Below are positions 7,526 through 14,142 of a DNA stretch of 14,288 nt, in pieces. The notes beneath the pieces are model-generated. The model did no database searches, had not been told where the DNA came from, and was given only the letters and a program-made list of their open reading frames with translations. The stretch covers positions 1 through 14,288 of the forward strand of contig DLMI01000189.1 of the NCBI GenBank assembly GCA_002478145.1, read 5' to 3'. Position 1 is the stretch's first letter. Each line of letters opens with the position of its first letter. The position numbers were made by a program, and so were the translations under genes. This stretch comes from Acidobacteria bacterium UBA7540. GTDB taxonomy: Bacteria > Acidobacteriota > Terriglobia > UBA7540.

Positions 7526-8586
7526 TGACACTCCGACAATTCCTCGCGGACATCGAAGCGATCCCCACCGCTAGCTCCTGGTACTTGGCTGACCTTGGCG
7601 AGGCGCGCGGCAAGCAGGAGCTCTTTACCCGGCAGTCTCCGCAAAAACTGAAGGTCTTGCGCGAGCATGCCTTGATTGAAAGCGCGGTGTCGTCGAACCG
7701 GATTGAGGGTGTCGTGGCTGATCAGGCTCGCATCGCCACGATCGTGTTTGGCAAGGCCCATCTGCGCGACAGGAACGAGGAGGAAATTCGTGGCTACCGC
7801 GATGCTCTCAAACAAATCCACGAACAGGGGCCGCGACTTCCGATCTCTGAGCGCACGCTGCGGCAGTTGCATCGGCTGACCCGGGGCGGCACGGGTGATG
7901 CGGGAAGATATAAGCAGAAGGATTCGGAAATCATCGAGAAGCTTCCGAACGGACGGCAGCGGGTTCGTTTTCAGACCGTCGCAGCGGCCAAGACTCCCGC
8001 CTACATGCGAGAGATGATCGCGCTTTGGCATGATTGCCTCCGCCAGCGTCAGATTCACCCCCTCATTGCGGTGGCGGGCATGAACCTCGATTTTCTTTGC
8101 ATTCACCCTTTTCGGGACGGCAACGGTCGTGTCTCGCGGCTGTTGCTGCTCCTACAATGCTACCACTTGGGCTTTGAAGTCGGCCGATACATCAGCCTGG
8201 AGCGGGTTATCGAAGAAAACAAGGACCGGTACTACGAGACATTGGAACAGAGCTCCCGAGGATGGCATGAAGGTCGTCACGACCCTTGGCCGTTCATCAA
8301 CTACATTCTGTTCATCCTCAAGACCGCATACCGGGAATTCGAAGACCGCGTGGGCCAGGTCGCCTCCCCCAGAGGAGCGAAAGCAGATATGGTTCTGGCT
8401 GCGGTTCGCGCTCAGACGGGGGCGTTTCGCCTCGCGGATATCGAGCGGGCCTGCCCCGGTGTTGGCCGCGAGTGGATTCGAACCTTGCTCGCGGACCTCA
8501 AAAGATCGGGGGAAGTCACGTGCAAAGGAAAAGGCCCAGCAGCCCGGTGGCATTATACCAGGGGTAAGGGTAGTACCTCTAAGTAA
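7522..8586 (+). CDS. Fic-family protein adenylyltransferase (AMPylase) with C-terminal winged helix
   Basis: The 354-aa protein has an intact Fic catalytic motif, HPFRDGNGRVSR (195-206). His195 is the general base and the Asp and Asn/Gly/Arg residues position ATP and Mg. Such enzymes transfer AMP from ATP to Ser, Thr or Tyr of a target protein. An N-terminal SNRIEG (58-63) fits the [S/T]xxxE[G/N] inhibitory motif, with Glu62 expected to block ATP binding until relieved. Residues of about 285-345 look like a winged-helix DNA-binding domain, common in this Fic subtype. It starts at ATG 7522 inside the helicase stop codon (ATGA); ATG 7525 is an alternative. No clear Shine-Dalgarno is seen, so coupling is likely. 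The last residues lie in a GTAAGGGTA direct repeat, and the exact C-terminus may be altered. Its target is unknown; a regulatory or toxic role within the island is inferred. Confidence 0.85.
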   Translation: MMTLRQFLADIEAIPTASSWYLADLGEARGKQELFTRQSPQKLKVLREHALIESAVSSNRIEGVVADQARIATIVFGKAHLRDRNEEEIRGYRDALKQIHEQGPRLPISERTLRQLHRLTRGGTGDAGRYKQKDSEIIEKLPNGRQRVRFQTVAAAKTPAYMREMIALWHDCLRQRQIHPLIAVAGMNLDFLCIHPFRDGNGRVSRLLLLLQCYHLGFEVGRYISLERVIEENKDRYYETLEQSSRGWHEGRHDPWPFINYILFILKTAYREFEDRVGQVASPRGAKADMVLAAVRAQTGAFRLADIERACPGVGREWIRTLLADLKRSGEVTCKGKGPAARWHYTRGKGSTSK

Positions 8587-8591
8587 GGGTA
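8564..8591 (+). repeat. Direct repeat GTAAGGGTA flanking the Fic stop codon
   Basis: The nonamer GTAAGGGTA occurs at 8564-8572 and 8583-8591, 19 bp apart, with a further GGGTA at 8599-8603. The Fic stop TAA (8584-8586) lies in the second copy. The same Lys-Gly-x-Ser pattern is read before the stop in the Fic frame (KGSTSK) and after it in the next frame (KGISEGI). This suggests slippage or a recombination junction. Confidence 0.6.
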
Positions 8592-8602
8592 TTAGTGAGG
8601 GT

Positions 8603-8794
8603 ATCTTCTGGTGGCTCTATTTGGTCACTGGCCACGCCACAGATGAACAGAGACTACTCGAGTACAAGGACCCGGCGCGCCTTGATTGGCGCGAAGTCGA
8701 GAAATATCTCGCTATTCCTTCTCGCTGGGGGCGAGGCCCTAATCTGACGGGCCCACGCTGGGCGCGCTTATTACGGGGAGACCACAAACTGTGA
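8603..8794 (+). pseudogene. Remnant of a helicase/DUF3883 C-terminus
   Basis: In a frame one base off from Fic, codons 8612-8698 encode a 29-residue stretch beginning WLYLVTGHATDEQRL and ending DPARLDWREV. It aligns without gaps to residues 1083-1111 of the helicase at 4100-7525, with 17 of 29 identical by hand count. It has no start codon and lacks the GYDL/IEVKG part of DUF3883. It ends in a TGA (8792-8794) that overlaps the GTG start of the ATPase gene, the same NTGA coupling seen at the other junctions of this operon. It is best read as the 3' end of an older, divergent helicase gene that once sat directly before the ATPase. A Fic-DUF3883 fusion broken by a frameshift is the alternative. 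Confidence 0.7.
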
Positions 8795-10773
8795 TCATCA
8801 AGAATGTTAGCGTCCGTAACTTTCGCTCAATCTACGATGCGACTTTACCCTGTGAACAGTTAACCGCGCTCGTCGGTCCGAATGGCTCAGGAAAGTCGTC
8901 GTTTCTCCGAGGTATTGAGCTCTTTTACATGACGAGTCCAAAGTTCAGCGCCGAGGATTTCTATGGCGCTGACACAAGCCGAGACATCGAAGTCGCTGTT
9001 ACTTTTGCCGATCTCGACCAGGAAGAGTCCACGCAGTTTTCGAGCTATTTGGAAAGCGGCGAGCTGACAGTGGTCCGCGTCTTGTCGCTGGCCGATGGAA
9101 AGGTGTCGGCCAAATACCACGGATCTACTTTGCAACATCCCGACTTTGTCCAGGTTCGCGAAGCGGGTAAGGCAGCAGACAAGAAAAGCGCATACGAGCA
9201 GCTTCGAAAGAACGCTCGATACGCCGATCTCCCAGCGTGGACGAAGCAGGACGATGCGATCCCAGCCCTCAAAAAGTGGGAAGGAGACCATGCGGATCAG
9301 TGCACGCGACAGCGAGATGATGGGCAATTCTTCGGCTTCACTGAAGTTGCTCAGGGTTACCTAGGACGTTATACGCGCTTCATCCCAATCCACGCAGTGC
9401 GCGACGCCGCAGACGACGCAACCGAGAGTAAAGGCTCTCCCACCACAGAACTGATGGACCTCGTCGTCCGCAGCGCCTTGGCTAATCGTGAAGACCTCAA
9501 GAAGCTCAAGGAAGAAACGGACAGCAAGTACAAAGAGATAATGAAACCAGGCAATTTAGCGGAACTGAGTACACTTGAGGAGCGATTGACGCGCACCCTC
9601 AGGGCCTATGTCCCTGACGCCGCCATCTCGTTGTCGTGGATTGAGGCCGGTGGGATCGAGGTGCCTTTGCCTAAAGCTGAGGTGAAGCTGGTTGAGGACG
9701 GGTATCCCTCCTCTGTGACCCGAACGGGTCACGGGCTTCAACGAGCGTTCATCCTTACATTGCTGCAGCACCTTGCGATCGCGCGCGTTCCCACGGATCA
9801 GAAGGCAGGGATCGGGACTTCGGGTCAAGCAGAGAGCTCGGGCAAAACTACAGTGGCACAGAGAGTTCCGAACCTGATACTAGGTATCGAAGAGCCGGAA
9901 CTCTACCAGCACCCAAACCGACAACGGCACCTAGCAAAAATTCTCCTCGCGTTGGCCACTGGCTCGGTCGCTGGGGTCGCACGAAAAACACAGATCATTT
10001 ACTCAACACACTCACCTTTCTTTGTTGGAATAGATCGCTTTGAGCAAATACGGGTCCTCCGAAAGGTCAGGATGGGTCGGCAGCGACCCAAGGTTACGCA
10101 GAGGGTTCAGGCGACCCTTGATGAGGTTGCACAGATTCTCTGGGAAGCCGTGGGCAAACCCGGGACCAAATTCACGGGTGAAACCCTCAGACCACGACTT
10201 CAAACGATCATGACCCCATGGATGAACGAGGGGTTCTTCTCGGAAGTTGTGGTGCTTGTCGAAGGCGAGGAGGATCGGGCCGCGATACTAGGCACCGCTG
10301 CCCCCATGAAGTGTGACCTAGAGAGCGAAGGAGTATCCGTTATCCCGTGTATGGGAAAGAACAACTTGGATCGCCCGACTGTCATATTTCGGCAATTTGA
10401 GATACCAACGTATCTCATATGGGATTCCGACGAAAGCAAGAAAAACGCGAAGCCTGAGCAGAACCGGTATCTGCTACGCTTGGTAGGCCAACCGGAAGAG
10501 GACTGGCCTGGGTCAGTAGGTGATTGTTACGCCTGTTTCAAGAACAATCTTCATACGACGCTTCGCGAAGAGATCGGCGGAGACCTTTTCGACACCATTG
10601 TCCAACGCGTCCAAGAGGAGACGGGATTGTCTGAAAGGGAGCAAGCTATTAAGAACCCCACAGTCATGGGGCGTGTCATTGAAGCCGCCAAGAAGGAAGG
10701 AAAACGCAGCACGACTCTCGAAGAAATCGTAGGCAAGATTAGGGCTCTTAAGGCCGCGCGTGCGGACACATGA
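8791..10773 (+). CDS. OLD-family-like ATPase with TOPRIM nuclease domain
   Basis: The 660-aa protein begins with an SMC/RecF-like ATPase: MIIKNVSVRNFRSI, then Walker A GPNGSGKSS (29-37). A long helical insert follows, then a signature-like RTGHGLQRA (311-319), Walker B LILGIEEPE (362-370) and H-loop STHS (405-408). A TOPRIM domain then supplies VVVLVEGEEDR (487-496, Glu491) and LIWDSD (542-547, the DxD pair). This is the OLD (overcoming lysogenization defect) layout, known for metal-dependent nuclease activity and for anti-phage effectors such as GajA of Gabija. No UvrD-like GajB partner is nearby. GTG 8791 is the natural start; GGGGAG lies about 11 bases upstream and the codon overlaps the stop of the DUF3883 remnant. 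Its own stop overlaps the methyltransferase ATG (ATGA). GC content looks lower than in its neighbours. It is probably the nuclease effector of the operon. Confidence 0.85.
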   Translation: MIIKNVSVRNFRSIYDATLPCEQLTALVGPNGSGKSSFLRGIELFYMTSPKFSAEDFYGADTSRDIEVAVTFADLDQEESTQFSSYLESGELTVVRVLSLADGKVSAKYHGSTLQHPDFVQVREAGKAADKKSAYEQLRKNARYADLPAWTKQDDAIPALKKWEGDHADQCTRQRDDGQFFGFTEVAQGYLGRYTRFIPIHAVRDAADDATESKGSPTTELMDLVVRSALANREDLKKLKEETDSKYKEIMKPGNLAELSTLEERLTRTLRAYVPDAAISLSWIEAGGIEVPLPKAEVKLVEDGYPSSVTRTGHGLQRAFILTLLQHLAIARVPTDQKAGIGTSGQAESSGKTTVAQRVPNLILGIEEPELYQHPNRQRHLAKILLALATGSVAGVARKTQIIYSTHSPFFVGIDRFEQIRVLRKVRMGRQRPKVTQRVQATLDEVAQILWEAVGKPGTKFTGETLRPRLQTIMTPWMNEGFFSEVVVLVEGEEDRAAILGTAAPMKCDLESEGVSVIPCMGKNNLDRPTVIFRQFEIPTYLIWDSDESKKNAKPEQNRYLLRLVGQPEEDWPGSVGDCYACFKNNLHTTLREEIGGDLFDTIVQRVQEETGLSEREQAIKNPTVMGRVIEAAKKEGKRSTTLEEIVGKIRALKAARADT

Positions 10774-13700
10774 TTCCCAAAGAATGTAAGAGGCTTGCGG
10801 AAGTGGATTTCCCGGTGGCGGAGGTCAGTCGCCACTCGGCGCGGGAGAATGCAATCCGTCATGGTCACCCTAAAACGCTCCACCTGTGGTGGGCGCGGCG
10901 GCCATTGGCAGCGTGCCGGGCGATGCTGATGACGCTGCTGCTTCCCGACCCGTGCGATTTAAGTTGCCCTGCCGAGTTCAAGGAAGAAGCCCGGCGGCTG
11001 CTGGAGCCCATGCCCAACTGCCGGGCAACCGGGAGCAACAAGGAACTGCGGGACGCGCTTCTGAAGTTCATTGCCGACTTCGCCAATTGGGACAACTCGG
11101 CCAAGCCTGCTTACCTGGAGTGCGCCCGTAGTCTGGTGAAGGCTGCTCACGGCGAAGAGCCGCCACTCGTGGTCGATCCCTTCGCCGGCGGTGGGTCGAT
11201 TCCGCTCGAGGCCCTGCGTGTTGGCTGCGATGCTTTTGCCAGTGATCTGAATCCTGTCGCTTGCCTGATCCTCAAAGTCCTCCTCGAAGACATTCCCCGC
11301 CATGGACCGGCACTTGCTGAGGAGCTTCGCCAGGTCGGCAAACAGGTCAAGGAAGCAGCCGAGAAGGAACTGGCGGAATTGTATCCTCCTGATCCCGATG
11401 GTGCCCGGCCCATAGCCTATCTCTGGGCGCGGACTGTGCGTTGCGAAGCACCAAACTGTGGAGCGGAAATTGCGCTCGTACGGTCGTTCTGGCTTTCTAA
11501 GAAGGCCGAACGAAAGCGCGCATTACGATACAAAGTCATTCCCCGAAAGGACGGGCCACCGGAAATCGAATTTGAGATCTTCGTCCCGAAGACTAATGAC
11601 GAGGTACGGACTGGCACTGTCACACGTGCCAAGGCCACTTGCCCGGCTTGCAAGATTCCCCTTTCCCCGGACCGTGTCAGGGCTCAGGTTCGGGCCCAGC
11701 GGGGGGGAGCTGACGTGATCTTCGACGAGAAGGGTCGCCGAATTGGTGGAGCACGCTTACTGGCGGTTGTCATTCTGAATCAGGGCGAAGTCGGTCGAAA
11801 CTACCGGTTGCCTAGGGATCGCGATTACGGGGCCATTTACAAGGCTACGAAGAAGCTGGCCAAGTTGGCAGGCGGACCTCCGCCCAATGGCTTAAACCCC
11901 ATTCCTGACGAGCCCACGCCCTTAGGCGGTGGGTCAGGGGCTGGTAGAGCATTCGCGATGCGAAATTATGGGATGAATAATTGGGGTGACCTCTTCTCCG
12001 CCCGTCAAAAGATGGCCCTGTCAGCCCTTTGCATGAAGATTAGGGAGCGGCTTTCTCTCGTCTCAGACGGAGCGGGTGACGTCCTTGGCTTGGCAGCAGG
12101 AAAAACAGCTGACCTGGGGAATGCTGGGGCCCCTTGGAAACCTGGCGCAGAGTGCCCTGTCCATCTTTTCTCCGGGCCGAGGATGCCTCAACTTTGGGAC
12201 TGGGCTGAGGCGGTTCTCACAGAGGAGTCGAGCGGGTCATTCTATAGCGCCTTCGAGCGATCCGCGGTGACCATCGAAGGTGCGCTCCATTATCGGTACG
12301 AAGTCGGCACAACTTTATTAGCTGACGCCAGGAATCCCGGTCTCCCACCGGAGTCAGCGTCAATTTGGTTTACCGATCCACCTTATTACGATGCGATTCC
12401 GTATGCCGATCTCTCAGACTTCTTTTTCGTTTGGTTGAGGCGAGCGATGCCGGATCATCCAATACTTAGGAACCCGTTTGAGTCCGGCAACCTAACACCT
12501 AAGTGTCCTGAGATCGTGCAGGACGAGGTCAAGACTACCGCTGATGGCAAGCCCAAGGACAAGACATTTTTTGAGGAATCCATGCAGAAGGCTTTTTCGG
12601 AAGGACAGCGCACCTTGCGGGAGGATGGGATCGGGGCGGTGGTATTTGCCCACAAGACGACCGAAGGGTGGGAAGCGCTTATCTCTGGCATGCTCAAAGG
12701 CGGGTGGACGGTCACCGCATCGTGGCCCATCACGACCGAAATGGGAAGCCGATTGCGTGCCCGCGAGTCAGCGGCGCTTGCTGCCAGCGTGCATCTTGTC
12801 TGCCGACCTCGCCCAGAGAATGCTGGCATTGGCGGCTGGGAAGAAATCCTGCGCGAGCTGCCAAACCGGATCGGCGATTGGATGGAGCGGCTTTCGGGTG
12901 AAGGCATTCGTGGGGCGGATTTGGTCTTTTCCTGCATCGGCCCGGCCCTCGAACTCTTCAGCAAGTACGACAAGGTTGAGACGGCGGAAGGGCGCGAAGT
13001 CAAACTCGAAGAGTTCCTGGCAAAGGTCTGGGAAGTCGTGGGCCGCACGGCCCTACAACAGATACTCGGCACGGCCGAAGCCCGCGCGCGTAACAGCGCG
13101 GCTGGGGCGCTCGAAGAAGATGCGCGCTTGACAGCATTGTTTCTGTGGACGTTGCAAAGTACCAACGGGACAGTCGAAAGTCGAGAGTCAAAAGTTGAAA
13201 GTAAGGATGAAGAGGAGGAGGTCGAAGAGGAAGAAGAGTCCGGCGGGAAGCCGAAGAAGGGCTACGTGCTGATTTATGATGTAGCGCGGCGATTTGCACA
13301 ACCGTTGGGCATTCACCTGGAAAACTGGGAGGGGCGAATCATCGAGACTAAGAAGGGCGTGGTTCGGTTGATTCCGGTGCTGGAGCGTGCCGAGCAGCTC
13401 TTCGGCCAGGCCGGGACAGAAGCCGTGGCGCGCGCCATTGAGCGCACCCATGGCGAGAGTCCGCAGTTCACGCTATTCCCTGACGAGGAGCGCGTGCCCG
13501 ACACGCCGATCAAGACTCGCAAGGCAGGTCGGGGGCGTAGCGCCGGCGCCGGTGATGTCGGGATCAAGCCTGCCGCCACCCCTCGCGAAGCGACAACCCT
13601 CGACCGCGTCCACGCCGCAATGTTGCTCCAGGCGGGCGGCCAGGCAACCGCCCTGCGCGCTATGCTCGAAGCCGAAACCCAGCGCAGCCCCGATTTCCTT

Positions 13701-13793
13701 CGCCTTGCCAACGCTCTCTCGGCGCTGTACCCGAAGGAAAGCGAGGAAAAAAGGCTTCTGGATGCTATGTTGTTAGCAACTCCAAAACAGTAA
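10770..13793 (+). CDS. DUF1156-domain adenine-specific DNA methyltransferase (COG1743-like)
   Basis: The 1007-aa protein starts with a DUF1156 region (about 9-70: EVDFPVAEVSRHSARENAIR, then HPKTLHLWWARRPLAACRA). The SAM-binding motif is VVDPFAGGGSIPLEALR (134-150). A zinc ribbon follows, with Cys225/Cys230 (CEAPNC) and Cys291/Cys294 (CPAC). The catalytic motif DPPYY lies at 536-540, about 400 residues after motif I; the segment between probably holds target recognition. DPPY-type enzymes methylate the exocyclic amino group of adenine (less often cytosine). The protein presumably protects host DNA from the associated nuclease and helicase. ATG 10770 overlaps the ATPase stop (ATGA). Residues of about 797-827 are low-complexity (Ser/Glu/Lys, then poly-Glu) and encoded partly by a 7-bp tandem repeat. 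The C-terminal region (830-1007) resembles the tail of this family as I know it. DISARM DrmMI is functionally analogous. Confidence 0.88.
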   Translation: MIPKECKRLAEVDFPVAEVSRHSARENAIRHGHPKTLHLWWARRPLAACRAMLMTLLLPDPCDLSCPAEFKEEARRLLEPMPNCRATGSNKELRDALLKFIADFANWDNSAKPAYLECARSLVKAAHGEEPPLVVDPFAGGGSIPLEALRVGCDAFASDLNPVACLILKVLLEDIPRHGPALAEELRQVGKQVKEAAEKELAELYPPDPDGARPIAYLWARTVRCEAPNCGAEIALVRSFWLSKKAERKRALRYKVIPRKDGPPEIEFEIFVPKTNDEVRTGTVTRAKATCPACKIPLSPDRVRAQVRAQRGGADVIFDEKGRRIGGARLLAVVILNQGEVGRNYRLPRDRDYGAIYKATKKLAKLAGGPPPNGLNPIPDEPTPLGGGSGAGRAFAMRNYGMNNWGDLFSARQKMALSALCMKIRERLSLVSDGAGDVLGLAAGKTADLGNAGAPWKPGAECPVHLFSGPRMPQLWDWAEAVLTEESSGSFYSAFERSAVTIEGALHYRYEVGTTLLADARNPGLPPESASIWFTDPPYYDAIPYADLSDFFFVWLRRAMPDHPILRNPFESGNLTPKCPEIVQDEVKTTADGKPKDKTFFEESMQKAFSEGQRTLREDGIGAVVFAHKTTEGWEALISGMLKGGWTVTASWPITTEMGSRLRARESAALAASVHLVCRPRPENAGIGGWEEILRELPNRIGDWMERLSGEGIRGADLVFSCIGPALELFSKYDKVETAEGREVKLEEFLAKVWEVVGRTALQQILGTAEARARNSAAGALEEDARLTALFLWTLQSTNGTVESRESKVESKDEEEEVEEEEESGGKPKKGYVLIYDVARRFAQPLGIHLENWEGRIIETKKGVVRLIPVLERAEQLFGQAGTEAVARAIERTHGESPQFTLFPDEERVPDTPIKTRKAGRGRSAGAGDVGIKPAATPREATTLDRVHAAMLLQAGGQATALRAMLEAETQRSPDFLRLANALSALYPKESEEKRLLDAMLLATPKQ
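13173..13200 (+). repeat. Imperfect 7-bp tandem repeat inside the methyltransferase gene
   Basis: Four adjacent heptamers, GTCGAAA, GTCGAGA, GTCAAAA and GTTGAAA, occupy 13173-13200, with a decayed fifth (GTAAGGA) after them. They encode VESRESKVES. Because seven is not a multiple of three, gain or loss of one unit would shift the reading frame. The repeat type is one I associate with intergenic filler in various bacteria. An acidic Glu-rich segment follows directly (to about 13245). Confidence 0.75.
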
Positions 13794-13811
13794 CACGAAA
13801 GGAGTACCCAA

Positions 13812-14069
13812 ATGGCCCAACATCAAGTCCTTGCCGACATGGGGACGTTCGACGTGGGGATCGTGGACGTGATCTTCCAGGTTATCCGTGATGGAAATGT
13901 ACTTGGCAAGTTGAAAGTCTCTCAAGGTGGTGTGGAATGGCAGAGAGCGCACGTCAAGAAATATGTTCATTCCATGGACTGGGCGAAGATCGAACACCTC
14001 TTCCTTATGGAGGGAAAGCGGGTTCGAAAAAGCATGGTGCACGGACCTCTGAGAAAACGGCGTGTGTGA
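13812..14069 (+). CDS. Small conserved-looking protein of unknown function
   Basis: The 85-aa protein has a strong ribosome-binding site, AAAGGAG at 13798-13804, seven bases before the ATG, which supports a real gene 18 bp after the methyltransferase stop. Visible features are an N-terminal beta-rich segment (HQVLADMGTFDVGIVDVIFQV), then LGKLKVSQGGVEWQRAHVKKY. A short helix with DWAKIEHLFLMEG follows, and then a very basic tail (KRVRKSM ... RKRRV). I recall similar small proteins with the pattern G-x-L-x-[VI]-S-x-G-x-[VI]-x-W in defence and mobile regions, but I know no function. The basic tail could contact DNA. Its position within the operon suggests an accessory or regulatory subunit. It is too short and too soluble-looking for a membrane protein. 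Confidence 0.7.
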   Translation: MAQHQVLADMGTFDVGIVDVIFQVIRDGNVLGKLKVSQGGVEWQRAHVKKYVHSMDWAKIEHLFLMEGKRVRKSMVHGPLRKRRV

Positions 14070-14142
14070 CTCTCGGCCCGCAAAGGCAGGGGAAAGCGGC
14101 TCCCAGGTCATGCTCTTCTTGCCCTGTCCATGAGGGAGTGCC

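Noticed and set aside
8129..8602. N-terminal part of the frame that contains the DUF3883 remnant
   Set aside because: It is an out-of-frame reading of the Fic gene; only the part after about 8603 shows homology.
12455..13165. 236-aa minus-strand open frame in the methyltransferase gene
   Set aside because: Antisense shadow; composition is biased and the plus strand carries conserved motifs throughout.
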